The notes beneath the pieces were generated by a model that did no database searches, was not told where the DNA came from, and worked only from the letters and a program-made list of their open reading frames with translations. Both the position numbers and the translations under genes were made by a program. A stretch of 64,000 nt of DNA, from positions 1,240,001 through 1,304,000 of the forward strand of contig NZ_JARUND010000002.1 in the NCBI RefSeq assembly GCF_036898825.1, given 5' to 3'. Source of the stretch: Streptomyces sp. B21-083. Lineage in GTDB: Bacteria > Actinomycetota > Actinomycetes > Streptomycetales > Streptomycetaceae. Below, in pieces: positions 1 to 8,343 of the stretch (positions are counted from its first letter, which is position 1; the number at the start of each line of letters is the position of its first letter).

Positions 1-583
1 CCATCAGCCGTCGGTGCTCGGTGGCGTCGACGGGCTTGCGGCGCTGAGAGGAGACGCGCTTGCGCGCGCGGCTCACCAGCTGGCGCGTGTTGGTCTCGCT
101 GGTCTCCAGCATGTCCGCGATCTGCCGGTAGGGGTAGTCGAAGGCTTCCCGCAGCACATAGGCCGCCCGTTCCACGGGGTTCAGTCTCTCCAGGAGGAAG
201 AGGACCGCCAGGTCGAGCGCCTCGGCCCGTTCGGCGCCCAACTGCGGATCGGCGCGCGTGTCGATCGGCTCCGGCAGCCAGGGGCCGATGTACGACTCGC
301 GCCGCACCCTGGCGGACTGGGCCAGGTTGATCGCCAGGCGGGCGGTGACGGTGGCCAGGAACGCCTTCGGCTCAAGTACCACGCCACGGTCGGTGTGCTG
401 CCAGCGCAGCCACGCCTCCTGGAGAATGTCCTCGGCCTCAACGGCGCTGCCGAGGACGCGATAGGCAATGCCGAAGAGCTGGGGCCGCACCGCCATGAAC
501 ACCTTCGTCGCCTCGTCGAGGGAGTCCATACCGGTGAGAGCGCCCGTGCCGCCGAGGGAGTCCGTGCCGTCCCTCATACCCAT
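1..583 (-). CDS. ECF41-type RNA polymerase sigma factor (partial, runs off left edge)
   Basis: The leftward frame is open from an ATG at 583 to the window edge (about 194 residues seen). It reads as a sigma-70 ECF factor of the SigJ/ECF41 type. Region 2 contains LFGIAYRVLGS and AEDILQEAWLRW; region 4 contains LNPVERAAYVLREAFDYPY and QIADMLETSETNTRQLVSRA, whose helix-turn-helix would bind the -35 element. ECF41 proteins normally continue with a SnoaL-like C-terminal domain that acts as a built-in anti-sigma switch; that part lies outside the window. The start was chosen because GAAGG sits 8 nt upstream. Two further in-frame ATGs (six and 51 nt downstream) are possible. A perfect GCAAGCGCTTGC palindrome lies about 31 bp upstream of the start. 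Confidence 0.85.
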   Translation of the reverse strand, partial: MGMRDGTDSLGGTGALTGMDSLDEATKVFMAVRPQLFGIAYRVLGSAVEAEDILQEAWLRWQHTDRGVVLEPKAFLATVTARLAINLAQSARVRRESYIGPWLPEPIDTRADPQLGAERAEALDLAVLFLLERLNPVERAAYVLREAFDYPYRQIADMLETSETNTRQLVSRARKRVSSQRRKPVDATEHRRLM

Positions 584-613
584 GCGTGCCGCCTTCAGTT
601 CTGAGCCGTTCGC

Positions 614-625
614 GCAAGCGCTTGC
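614..625. promoter_or_regulatory. Perfect 12-bp palindrome GCAAGCGCTTGC upstream of the ECF gene
   Basis: GCAAGC/GCTTGC is a perfect inverted repeat 31 bp upstream of the sigma factor start. The AAGCGCTT core is typical of LacI-family operators and matches the core of the two palindromes at 18.56 and 18.68 kb. It may be an operator; no regulator is assigned. Confidence 0.35.
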
Positions 626-921
626 CCATAGTACGCAGGCGGGTCAGAACGGCGGAGCACGGTCACGGTCGAGCCAGTCGTACGGCCAGCACGGACGCGT
701 CCGGCCGTTCGGGCAGCGCGACGAAGCCAACCTCCTCGTGGCGGGGCGCCGGAGCACGGCGGGTACGGCAGGACGGCGATCGTGGTGAGCTGAGAGGACT
801 GACACGACTGCCGGATCAGCATTCCCTGGTGGGACACGGCTTCCAGGGGTTCGAACTCGCCTGGCCTGTCGGCTTGCTGCCGCCGGCACGCGAGCACCGG
901 GACGTTTGGCAGTATGTTCCT

Positions 922-1356
922 GTGCCCTTCGTCCCCGGAGCCAGTGACCGCGCCGTCGAACCGGCACGGATCCGTCTGACGGCGGCCGGGGCCGCGGTGG
1001 TGACCGTCGGCGCGGGGCTGGGGCTCCGTGCGGTGGCCGTGGGCGGTCTTGCCAAGTACGGCGGAGACGCGCTGTACACCGTCCTGCTTCTCACTCTTGT
1101 CATTGTGGTGGCGCCCCGAGTGACCCCTCTGACGGCCGCCATGAGCGCGCTGGCGATCAGTTGGGGGGTGGAGTTCCTGCAGCTCAGCGAGGTGACGACG
1201 GAGCTCTCCCAGCACAGCGCCATCAGCCGCCTCGTGCTCGGTTCGACCTTCAATCCACCCGACCTGTTCTGGTACGCGGTCGGTGCGGCAGCGGGCTGGC
1301 TGATCCATACCGCAGTGGGCCCCCGCCCGGCACGTCGCCGTACAGCGTGCAGGTGA
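922..1356 (+). CDS. DUF2809 family integral membrane protein
   Basis: Small hydrophobic protein (144 aa from GTG 922) with the layout of the DUF2809 family: an N-terminal transmembrane helix (about residues 15-32), then FAKYGGDALY-like YGGDALYTVLLLTLVIVV, and a conserved WGVEFLQL segment followed by a last hydrophobic helix (DLFWYAVGAAAGWLI). Function is unknown for the family. The frame stays open upstream to 586, but that extension is Arg/Ser-rich and looks non-coding, so GTG 922 was chosen; its ribosome site is weak and the start is uncertain. It is convergent with the GntR gene at 1430. Confidence 0.72.
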   Translation: MPFVPGASDRAVEPARIRLTAAGAAVVTVGAGLGLRAVAVGGLAKYGGDALYTVLLLTLVIVVAPRVTPLTAAMSALAISWGVEFLQLSEVTTELSQHSAISRLVLGSTFNPPDLFWYAVGAAAGWLIHTAVGPRPARRRTACR

Positions 1357-1429
1357 CACAGGCTTCCGGCGGCGAAGTGCTCCTGCCCGGCGGACGGGAC
1401 CGCGGCGGCCTTCACCGGATTGTGCGGCG

Positions 1430-2239
1430 TTATCCGAACAGGCGGCGCTGGATCTCCCGCCGGTAGTCCTCCAGCGTCCTGTCCAGGTGTACGGCCGTGG
1501 CCTCGGCCGCCTCGTCGGGCCGGCCGTCGCGGATGGCCCGGTAGATCGCCTCGTGCTCCTCGACCGCCAACCCTGTGTGGGCGCTGAACGTGTCGTGGAT
1601 ACCGATCGCGCTCGACTGCCGCTGCAGACGTCGCGCGTCACGCACAGCGCTGACCAGGAAGGCGTTGTGCGAGGCCGCCGCCACCGCCATGTGGAAGTCC
1701 TCGTCCGCCTGGTTGAACACCTCGACCTCGCCGTGCTCGTACCCGTGCCGACACTGCCGCATGCCGACTTCGACGGCACGCAGCTCGGCGGGCGTGGCAC
1801 GGGTCGCCGCCAGGCTGCTCGCAGCGACCTCCTGAACCCTGCGGAACTCGAACAGCATCAGGACATGATCAAGGTCGACCGGCCGGAAGAAGCCTCCCCA
1901 ACGGCTCGTGACGAGCATCCCCTCATCGTCCGCGACAAACAGACCACGCCCCTTGTGCGCCCGGACACGACCGAGCGCCGAAAGAATCTTCACAGCCTCC
2001 CGCACCACCGCCCTGCTCGTGTCCAACCGCTGAGCCAGATCAATCTCCGTAGGCAACCGGTCACCCGCCACCAACCGCGACTCGGCGATGAACTCAAGAA
2101 TCCGCTCCGCCACGATTTCGTATCCGGGCCGGTAGTCGCCCCGCCCCCCGCCCGAGCCGTTCACCGCCGCAGGCGCGGCGGGCGAGGCGGGCGAGGCCTG
2201 CGCCACCGAGGCCGCTTCGGTCGTTGACGTGTCGTTCAT
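1430..2239 (-). CDS. FadR-subfamily GntR transcriptional regulator (copy A1)
   Basis: 269-aa regulator. An N-terminal Ala/Pro/Ser-rich tail of about 38 residues precedes a winged helix-turn-helix (PTEIDLAQRLDTSRAVVREA, about residues 60-90) and a helical FCD effector domain with the metal/ligand His and Asp positions (DEDFHMAVAAASHN, VEEHEAIYRAI). ATG 2239 was chosen because GGGAGG lies 8 nt upstream. The gene is divergent from the sugar ABC importer, so it probably controls that importer and itself in response to a sugar acid or sugar. Its coding DNA is repeated almost exactly at 57598-58401 (about 13 mismatches in 711 bp, counted by eye); only the N-terminal tail differs clearly. Confidence 0.93.
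   Translation of the reverse strand: MNDTSTTEAASVAQASPASPAAPAAVNGSGGGRGDYRPGYEIVAERILEFIAESRLVAGDRLPTEIDLAQRLDTSRAVVREAVKILSALGRVRAHKGRGLFVADDEGMLVTSRWGGFFRPVDLDHVLMLFEFRRVQEVAASSLAATRATPAELRAVEVGMRQCRHGYEHGEVEVFNQADEDFHMAVAAASHNAFLVSAVRDARRLQRQSSAIGIHDTFSAHTGLAVEEHEAIYRAIRDGRPDEAAEATAVHLDRTLEDYRREIQRRLFG
1433..2143. repeat. 711-bp direct repeat, left copy (partner 57601-58311)
   Basis: The body of the GntR gene matches 57601-58311 without indels, about 98% identity by eye, same orientation, offset 56,168 bp. Similarity drops abruptly where the N-terminal tail codons begin. A repeat of this size can support homologous recombination that deletes or amplifies the intervening 56 kb. Confidence 0.93.
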
Positions 2240-2317
2240 CTGAGCTGCCTCCCGGGTGACTACGGCGAACGCGACTGATCGCCGTGAAGCCATACCCACC
2301 GTATCCCAGACGACCAA

Positions 2318-2330
2318 TAAGTCGTACTCA
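2318..2330. promoter_or_regulatory. Candidate GntR operator TAAGTCGTACTCA
   Basis: Imperfect inverted repeat of form T-N2-GT-N3-AC-N2-A, about 80 bp upstream of the GntR start. The same element (TATGTCGTACTTA) sits at 58479-58491 at a matching distance from the second GntR copy, although the flanking DNA has diverged. FadR-type regulators commonly bind GT-N3-AC half-site pairs, so autoregulation is the natural inference. Confidence 0.42.
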
Positions 2331-2361
2331 TTGAGTGACGAGGTCACCCGTCACACATCGG

Positions 2362-2373
2362 GTACTTAAGTAC
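2362..2373. promoter_or_regulatory. Perfect palindrome GTACTTAAGTAC in the divergent intergenic region
   Basis: A 12-bp perfect palindrome midway between the GntR gene and the importer operon. It shares the ACTTA/TAAGT half-site with the candidate operator at 2318-2330, so it may be a second site for the same regulator. No equivalent was seen beside the second GntR copy. Confidence 0.35.
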
Positions 2374-2454
2374 AAAACGGCTATACGTTGCCTGTTTCCT
2401 ATTGATCGTCAAGAGGCGATCCGCAAACTCGCCAAAGTGGCGGCGGTCATACCC

Positions 2455-2483
2455 TTGACGGACCCCTTAATAAGGCGGCTAAT
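2455..2483 (+). promoter_or_regulatory. Putative sigma-70-type promoter for the sugar ABC importer operon
   Basis: TTGACG (-35, 2455-2460) is separated by 17 bp from GCTAAT (-10, 2478-2483). The spacer contains the palindrome CCTTA-A-TAAGG (2465-2475). An equivalent TTGACT-N17-GCTAAT, also with a dyad in the spacer, lies upstream of the second GntR copy at 58589-58617. Retention of this arrangement in both places supports a real promoter. It would leave a leader of roughly 120 nt before the binding-protein gene. Confidence 0.55.
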
Positions 2484-2611
2484 TTCTTCCACGGCGGTAG
2501 CAGTAGAGCCGCCTTCAGTGCCCGACGCCCGCCCGGGACGGCCCGGCGTCGGTCCAATCCACGCGCCACCCTCGGCTTGGTACGGGCGCCCGCAATTCAG
2601 TGGAGTCACAC

Positions 2612-3973
2612 ATGACCGTCAACATGCCTTCGTCCAGCTCGGCAAGAGCGCTCGGCAGGAAGCGTGCGGCGTTGCTGGCCGGGTGCGCCGCCACGGTGTT
2701 GCTGACCGTGACCGCCTGCGGTGGCGGCACGGCCAGTACGACCACCAAGGACGGTTTCGCCCAGGCGCCACAGAAGGACGGTGCCTTGACCGTCTGGGTG
2801 GACGCGACCCGCATGGACGCCGCGAAGCTCTATCAGAAGCAGCACCCGGACGTGAAGCTGGACATCGTCAGCTACGACGGTGACGCCAACGGCTCGAACT
2901 ACCTCCAGACGAAGGTCCAGCTCTTCAACCGCACCGGCAAGGGCTGGCCGGACGTCGTCTTCAGCTCCCAGAACAACGAGGCCAGTTGGGCGGTCGAGGC
3001 GGGCTTCGCCGCGCCGCTCGACAAGGGTCTCCTCCCGTCGACGACCCTGGGACAGTTCGCCAAGGGAGCCAACGACGTCTGCACGGTCGACCACACCGTC
3101 TACTGCCTGCGCAACGACCTCTCGCAGGCGGTGCTCTGGTACAACGCGCCGCTGCTGAAGGAGTTCGGTTACCAGGTCCCCACGACCTGGGAGGAGTACC
3201 AGCAGCTCGGCGAGAAGGTGGCGAAGGAACACCCCGGCTACCTCGTCGGAGACGCGGGCGACTCCTTCACCCCCGAGATCTACCTCTGGGCGAGCAAGTG
3301 CGGCGCCAACCAGATCACCGGCCCGAAGTCCGTCACGGTGAACACCACCAGCGAGGCCTGTACCAAGATGGCCAAGCTGCTGGACGTACTGATCAAGAAC
3401 AAGTCCATGTCCATCAGTGGGGTGTTCAGCACCGACTTCGCCAAGAACGAGGCCGACAAGGTCCTGCTGATGCCCGGCCCCGCCTGGTTCGGCGGCGCGG
3501 TATTCAGGGACGGCCTCAAGGTCCCGGCCAAGCAGATCGCGGTGGCCCCCATGCCGCAGTGGCAGGGCGACTCGTCGCCGTCCACCGGCAACGTCGGCGG
3601 CGGCACCTGGCTGATCTCCAAGCACTCCACCCACCTCAACGCGGCCACCGACTTCCTGCAGTGGGTCACCACCGACAACGCCTACCAGGGTGAGAAGGCG
3701 CCCGGCTTCCCGGCCTACGCGCCCGCGGCCGAGAACTGGCTGAAGGGGCAGGAGGCGTCCGGCTACTACGTCGGCGACCTGAGCGCACTCAAGAACGCCT
3801 CCACCCAGGTCTGGCCGGAGTGGGGCTCGGGCCAGTTCAGCCAGGAGGCGATCTGGGCCGCCACCGTCAAGCCGGGCCTGACGCAGGGCAAGTCCATCGT
3901 CTCGATGCTGCCGGCCTGGCAGGACTCCATCACCAAGTACGCGAAGTCCAACGGATACAAGGTCTCCCAGTGA
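2612..3973 (+). CDS. Sugar ABC transporter substrate-binding lipoprotein (family 1)
   Basis: 453-aa extracellular solute-binding protein. A signal peptide with a lipobox ending VTAC-GGG (about residues 28-36) anchors it to the membrane outer face. The mature part has the family-1 binding-protein fold, with the pattern LTVWVDATRMDAAKLYQKQH near the N-terminus and Trp-rich ligand-facing segments (PGPAWFGGAVF, TGNVGGGTWLI). ATG 2612 was chosen because GGAG lies 6 nt upstream. It is followed with a 4-nt overlap by the first permease. No ATPase gene is present in the operon, as is usual in Streptomyces, where a shared MsiK-type ATPase energises sugar importers. The neighbours suggest an L-fucose- or L-rhamnose-like substrate or an oligosaccharide containing it. 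Confidence 0.93.
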   Translation: MTVNMPSSSSARALGRKRAALLAGCAATVLLTVTACGGGTASTTTKDGFAQAPQKDGALTVWVDATRMDAAKLYQKQHPDVKLDIVSYDGDANGSNYLQTKVQLFNRTGKGWPDVVFSSQNNEASWAVEAGFAAPLDKGLLPSTTLGQFAKGANDVCTVDHTVYCLRNDLSQAVLWYNAPLLKEFGYQVPTTWEEYQQLGEKVAKEHPGYLVGDAGDSFTPEIYLWASKCGANQITGPKSVTVNTTSEACTKMAKLLDVLIKNKSMSISGVFSTDFAKNEADKVLLMPGPAWFGGAVFRDGLKVPAKQIAVAPMPQWQGDSSPSTGNVGGGTWLISKHSTHLNAATDFLQWVTTDNAYQGEKAPGFPAYAPAAENWLKGQEASGYYVGDLSALKNASTQVWPEWGSGQFSQEAIWAATVKPGLTQGKSIVSMLPAWQDSITKYAKSNGYKVSQ

Positions 3974-4884
3974 CCGCGACCCACTCCTCGGCCGGTTCTG
4001 CCGGGCGGCGCCCCCGTGGCGCCGCCCGGCAGAACCGGGCCGGCCTCGCCTTCGTCGCCGGCTACGTGCTCCTGCTGATCGCGTTCGGCATCCTGCCCAC
4101 CGGGTACGCCGTCTACTTCGCCTTCACCGACGCCGGAGGCACGTTCACCGGCTTCAGCAACTTCGTCACCACGGCGCAGGACTTCCGCTTCATGGACGCC
4201 GTGGGCCATGTCGCGCTGTACCTGCTCTTCTGGCTGGTCTCACTCGTGGTGTTCGTGGTGGCCCTGGCGCTGCTGCTGCACCGCCTCGCCTCGGGCCCCG
4301 TCAGCAAGTCCCTGCGCTTCCTCTACTACATCCCCGGAGCCCTCGCCGGTGCCGCGAGTGTCCTGGTGTGGCTGTTCATGCTCGACCCGACGGTGAGCCC
4401 GGTCAGTTCGCTGCTGGGCACACTGGGATTCCACACCTTCGGTGAGGTCATCGCTCCCGGCAACCTGGCCCTGTTGTTCACGATCGTCGCGTTCTGGACC
4501 GGCGCGGGCGGCTGGATCGTCGTCATCTACGGCGCGCTGAACAACATCCCCCAGGACGTCATGGAGGCCGCGCGCATCGACGGCGCGAACGCCTGGCAGA
4601 CCGCCTGGCGCGTGCAGATCCCCATGCTCCGCAAGTGGATCGTGTACATGGTCATCCTGGCGTTCGCGGGCGGCACCCAGCTCTTCGTCGAACCGCAACT
4701 GCTCTCCCTCGCCAGCGTGGGCGTCGCCGGACGCGACTACTCGCTCAACCAGCTGACATACGACTTCGCCTTCCAGATGAACAACATCAACGGCGCCGCC
4801 GCCGTCTCGGTGGAGCTCCTGGTCGTCAGCGTGTCCGCCGCCGCGGTCTTCGTCGCACGGTCGGGGTTCTTCGATGCCGACTGA
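3970..4884 (+). CDS. Sugar ABC transporter permease 1 (MalF-type)
   Basis: 304-aa inner-membrane permease with six predicted transmembrane helices, starting AGLAFVAGYVLLLIAFGIL. The ATPase-contacting EAA loop reads EAARIDGANAWQTAWRVQIP, which identifies it as a sugar (CUT1) permease. The GTG start overlaps the binding-protein stop codon (GTGA), so translation is probably coupled. It acts with the following permease to form the membrane channel. Confidence 0.93.
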   Translation: MTATHSSAGSAGRRPRGAARQNRAGLAFVAGYVLLLIAFGILPTGYAVYFAFTDAGGTFTGFSNFVTTAQDFRFMDAVGHVALYLLFWLVSLVVFVVALALLLHRLASGPVSKSLRFLYYIPGALAGAASVLVWLFMLDPTVSPVSSLLGTLGFHTFGEVIAPGNLALLFTIVAFWTGAGGWIVVIYGALNNIPQDVMEAARIDGANAWQTAWRVQIPMLRKWIVYMVILAFAGGTQLFVEPQLLSLASVGVAGRDYSLNQLTYDFAFQMNNINGAAAVSVELLVVSVSAAAVFVARSGFFDAD

Positions 4885-5854
4885 GACCACCGCTGCCGGA
4901 CCGGCCGCCGCCACACCACACAGGGAACGGGAAGCAAGCGTCATGAGCCCAGCGCACCACCAGGCCCTCAAGGTTCGGCAGGCCCGTTCCGCGCGTCGCC
5001 TGATGCCCCGCCTGCTGGCCGGCTCCGTACTGGTTGTGTTCCTGGTGTTCTTCGTGCTGCCGGTGGTGTGGCTCGTGCTCGCCGCGACCAAGACCGACCA
5101 GCAACTCGTGCACGGCAACCCGCTGTCCTTCGGCTCCTGGCACGCCCTGAAGACCAACTGGGACGCCCTCACGGCGTTCCAGGACAACGCCGTCCTGAAG
5201 TGGCTGGGCAACTCCACGCTCTACGCGGTGATCTCGCTGGTCATCACCCTCTGTGTGACCGTACCCGCGGGTTACGCCCTCGCCATGACGGAGTTCCGTG
5301 GACGGCACGCCCTGTTGGTCTCGACGCTCGTCGTGATGCTCATGCCGACCGCCACACTGGTGGTGCCGCTGTTCCTGGAGATCAACGCGGCGCACCTCAT
5401 CGGCACGATGTGGTCGATCATCCTGCCGTACTCGTTCTACCCGTTCGGCGTGTACCTGACGTACATCTACTTCACCACCGCCGTACCCAAGGACCTGCTG
5501 GCGGCGGCACGGATGGACGGCTGCTCCGAGTTCGGTGTCTTCCGGCACATCGCGCTGCCGCTGGCCACCCCGGTCATCGCACTCGTGGGCTTCTTCAGCT
5601 TCGTCGCCAACTGGACGAACTACTTCCTGCCGTACGTGATGCTTCCCGAGAGCGGCCAGATGCCGATCCAGGTGGGCGTCGCCAGCCTGCTCAGCAACGT
5701 GCCGTCCTTCAACCCGACCGTCGGCTCCCTCGCGATCGAGCGACCGCAGCTGGCGCTGGCCACGCTGGTGGCCATCACTCCGGTGCTGGTCGTCTTCCTG
5801 TTCGCCCAGCGATTCCTGGTCAGCGGGATGCTCGCCGGAGCCACCAAGGAGTAG
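4874..5854 (+). CDS. Sugar ABC transporter permease 2 (MalG-type)
   Basis: 326 aa from ATG 4874, which overlaps the previous gene by 11 nt; ATG 4943 is an alternative start that removes a poorly conserved Ala/Thr-rich leader. Six transmembrane helices are visible (for example GSVLVVFLVFFVLPVVWLVL and the final LATLVAITPVLVVFLFA). The EAA loop reads AAARMDGCSEFGVFRHIALP. It pairs with permease 1 in the membrane. Confidence 0.93.
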   Translation: MPTETTAAGPAAATPHREREASVMSPAHHQALKVRQARSARRLMPRLLAGSVLVVFLVFFVLPVVWLVLAATKTDQQLVHGNPLSFGSWHALKTNWDALTAFQDNAVLKWLGNSTLYAVISLVITLCVTVPAGYALAMTEFRGRHALLVSTLVVMLMPTATLVVPLFLEINAAHLIGTMWSIILPYSFYPFGVYLTYIYFTTAVPKDLLAAARMDGCSEFGVFRHIALPLATPVIALVGFFSFVANWTNYFLPYVMLPESGQMPIQVGVASLLSNVPSFNPTVGSLAIERPQLALATLVAITPVLVVFLFAQRFLVSGMLAGATKE

Positions 5855-5961
5855 GCGCCCGCCGACGGCTTCACGTCATGACGCCCCGAGTGGCGATCGT
5901 CCGCCCCACCGCCGTACCCGGCGTGCGCACCCCGCCGCCACCCCGAACGGAGAACCTCGCC

Positions 5962-7965
5962 ATGCCCTTCAGCCCTTCCGACAGCACGTCGGGTGACGAC
6001 GCTCCGGCCCCCGGCCGGCCGTTCCCGCAGCCCGAGGTGCGGGCCTCGGTACCGGTGCTCGAACCTCCGGGCTGGGCCCTGGCGCAGCGGTCCCTGTTCG
6101 ACCTGCTCGACCACGCCTGGCGCCGCTTCGCCCGCGACTTCACCGGCCCGGACGGCCGACTGAACTACACCGGGGAACTGACCACCCGTGACGGTGTGGA
6201 CGACTTCTACGAGGTGTTCTTCAACTGGCCCCAGCTGTACCTCCTCGGCGGCGCCGACGACCTGCTGCCCGCCGCCGAGAAGCACTGGGAGGGCGTGACC
6301 AGGCAGCTGACCGAACTGGACATGCTCCAGGGCGAGTACGAGCGCGGCTACGACTGGTTCCACCAGGGCGAGAGCCTGCTCCTGCTCTACTTCCTGTGCA
6401 TGGCCGCCCCCGAGCGCTGGTCCGAACGCGCCCTGCGCTTCGCCGAGTTGTACGTCGACCCGGCCAAGGGCAACTACGACCCGGAACACCGCGTCATCAC
6501 CCGCCCCCACAACGGCAGCGACCCCGACCGCCAGGGCGTATCCGACGACGCCGTCTACCCGTGGCTGCCGAAGGAAGCGGAGACATACGGCTTCCCGCTC
6601 GACTGGCTCCCCGAGGCGGCCGACGGCCCGTTCCCCCTCACCGAGGATCCCCGTCTCGGCACGCAGATGCGCGAGCGGATGGGCGTCGGCGACACCGCGG
6701 TCAACCTCGCCGCGGCCGGTCTGGTCCTCAACGCCTGGATCCTGTCCGGCGAGGAGCGCTACCGCGACTGGATCGTCGAGTACGTGGGTGCGTGGCGCGA
6801 ACGCACCGAGGCGAACGGGGGCCTCATCCCGGACAACGTAGGCCCCGACGGGGTCGTCGGCAGCCTGCTGGAGGGCCGCTGGTACGGCGGACACTACGGC
6901 TGGTCCTGGCCGCACGGCTGGCACAGCGTCGGCCACGCGGCCTGCGTGGCGGCCCTCGCTGCGGCGACGGCCACCGGGGACGACGGGCACCTCTCCATGG
7001 TCGCCACCTCGCTCGACGCCCTCATCGCCCGCGCCAAGGTGATGCCCCACACGGAGGCGGACTCCAGTCTCCCCTCCAAGTGGGCGGCCGAGCTCGGCCC
7101 GGACATCCACACACCCACCCCGCATCTCCCGTTCCGGCACAACGACTCGGGCTGGTTCGACTACAACCCGGTCACCGCACCCGTGCCGATGGCCCTCTGG
7201 CACCACTCGGCCGCCGACGCGGACCGGGCCCGGCTGGACGGGCTGCGCGCAGCCGACGGCATCGACTGGCGCACCGTCCGGCCCTTCCGCGCCAAGGAGG
7301 AGTCCGGGCACGAGAAGGCGTGGTTCGCCTTCCTCGCCGGTGACGACCCCGGCTACCCGGAGCGGATGCTCGCCGCCGCACAGGCCCAGGTACGCCACCG
7401 TCTGAGGCGCGTCGACCGCTACCGCGACCTGGACGTGGACGAGGCCGACATCCACGTGTGGCAGCAGTGCAACCCTGTGGCCACCGAAGCCCTCGTCCAG
7501 CTCACCTGGGGCGGCCCCCAGGTGATGTACAACGGCGGTCTGCAACAGGCCCGGCTGCGCTATCACGACGCCGAGGCCCGCCGCGCCGGCCTGCCGCAGG
7601 ACGTGGCCGCCCTCGTCACCTCCATCGACCCGGACGCGACCACCGTCGAGCTGGTCAACCTCGCCCCCGAGACGGATCGTACGGTCATCGTCCAGGCGGG
7701 CGCCTTCGCCGAGCACACCATCGCCTCGGCCCGGTACACGACCTGCGCGGACGACTGCTGGATCGGGGACATGTACGACTACGGCCACACCGAGCCGATC
7801 GTCACCGAGACCGAGACGAGCTGCGACAGCCCCTTCCTCACGGTCCGGTTGCCCGCGTCCACCCGCATCAAGCTCGTCCTGCGCCTCGGCCTGCGCGCCA
7901 ACACCCCCAGCTACCGCACCCCGTTCGACGCGACCGGCTCGGACACGGGGAGGGAGACCCAGTGA
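5962..7965 (+). CDS. Uncharacterised 667-aa protein of a fucose/rhamnose-type operon (probable alpha/alpha-barrel)
   Basis: Cytoplasmic (no signal peptide) 667-aa protein starting at ATG 5962 with GGAGA upstream. I do not recognise a named family. Its Trp/Tyr-rich, helix-heavy pattern with repeated short motifs (YGWSWPHGWHSVGHA, LNYTGELTTRDGVDDFYEVF, GYDWFHQGESLLLLYFL) resembles six-hairpin (alpha/alpha)6 glycosidase-like enzymes. About 110 C-terminal residues look like a beta-sandwich (VELVNLAPETDRTVIVQAG). Its stop overlaps the mutarotase GTG start, and the importer lies just upstream, so it probably acts on the imported sugar or oligosaccharide. A glycoside hydrolase or lyase releasing a deoxyhexose is one possibility; no catalytic residue can be assigned from this sequence alone. 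Confidence 0.88.
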   Translation: MPFSPSDSTSGDDAPAPGRPFPQPEVRASVPVLEPPGWALAQRSLFDLLDHAWRRFARDFTGPDGRLNYTGELTTRDGVDDFYEVFFNWPQLYLLGGADDLLPAAEKHWEGVTRQLTELDMLQGEYERGYDWFHQGESLLLLYFLCMAAPERWSERALRFAELYVDPAKGNYDPEHRVITRPHNGSDPDRQGVSDDAVYPWLPKEAETYGFPLDWLPEAADGPFPLTEDPRLGTQMRERMGVGDTAVNLAAAGLVLNAWILSGEERYRDWIVEYVGAWRERTEANGGLIPDNVGPDGVVGSLLEGRWYGGHYGWSWPHGWHSVGHAACVAALAAATATGDDGHLSMVATSLDALIARAKVMPHTEADSSLPSKWAAELGPDIHTPTPHLPFRHNDSGWFDYNPVTAPVPMALWHHSAADADRARLDGLRAADGIDWRTVRPFRAKEESGHEKAWFAFLAGDDPGYPERMLAAAQAQVRHRLRRVDRYRDLDVDEADIHVWQQCNPVATEALVQLTWGGPQVMYNGGLQQARLRYHDAEARRAGLPQDVAALVTSIDPDATTVELVNLAPETDRTVIVQAGAFAEHTIASARYTTCADDCWIGDMYDYGHTEPIVTETETSCDSPFLTVRLPASTRIKLVLRLGLRANTPSYRTPFDATGSDTGRETQ

Positions 7966-8306
7966 AACGCATCGCCCAGACCATCAGGCTCAGGCCCGAA
8001 CACCGGGAGCAGTACCTCGAACTCCACTCCGCCGTCTGGCCCGGCGTGGAAGCCGGGCTGCACCGGGCGAACATCCGCAACTACAGCATCTTCCTCCACG
8101 GCGACATGCTGTTCGCCTACTTCGAGTACCACGGCGACGATTTCGAGGCGGACATGGCCACTCTCGAAGCCGACCCCGAGACCCAGGAGTGGTGGAAACT
8201 CACCGACCCCTGCCAGGAACCCTGGCCCGACCGGGGCGACTCGCGCCAGTGGACGGAACTCGCCGAGATCTGGCACCTCACCCCGCCCGGCGACACCATC
8301 GCCTGA
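7962..8306 (+). CDS. L-rhamnose/L-fucose mutarotase (RhaM family)
   Basis: 114-aa protein of the RhaM-type mutarotase family (PF05336), which interconverts alpha and beta anomers of 6-deoxy sugars. It begins KRIAQTIRLRPEHREQYLEL and carries the family signatures HSAVWPGVEAGLHRANIRNY, with the catalytic-type His, and DPCQEPW near the C-terminus. The GTG start overlaps the upstream stop and is preceded by GGGAGGGAG. In fucose catabolic operons it supplies the anomer used by fucose dehydrogenase. Sequence alone does not separate rhamnose from fucose specificity; the fuconolactonase next door favours fucose. Confidence 0.92.
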   Translation: MKRIAQTIRLRPEHREQYLELHSAVWPGVEAGLHRANIRNYSIFLHGDMLFAYFEYHGDDFEADMATLEADPETQEWWKLTDPCQEPWPDRGDSRQWTELAEIWHLTPPGDTIA

Positions 8307-8343
8307 CGCGGCCCGCACCAGACCGACCGACTTGGAACCTGCC

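Noticed and set aside
663..740. Leftward stretch reading EEVGFVALPERPDASVLAVR, possibly the tail of a lost gene
   Set aside because: It has coding-like composition and a stop codon but is too short to assign to any family, so it was not annotated.
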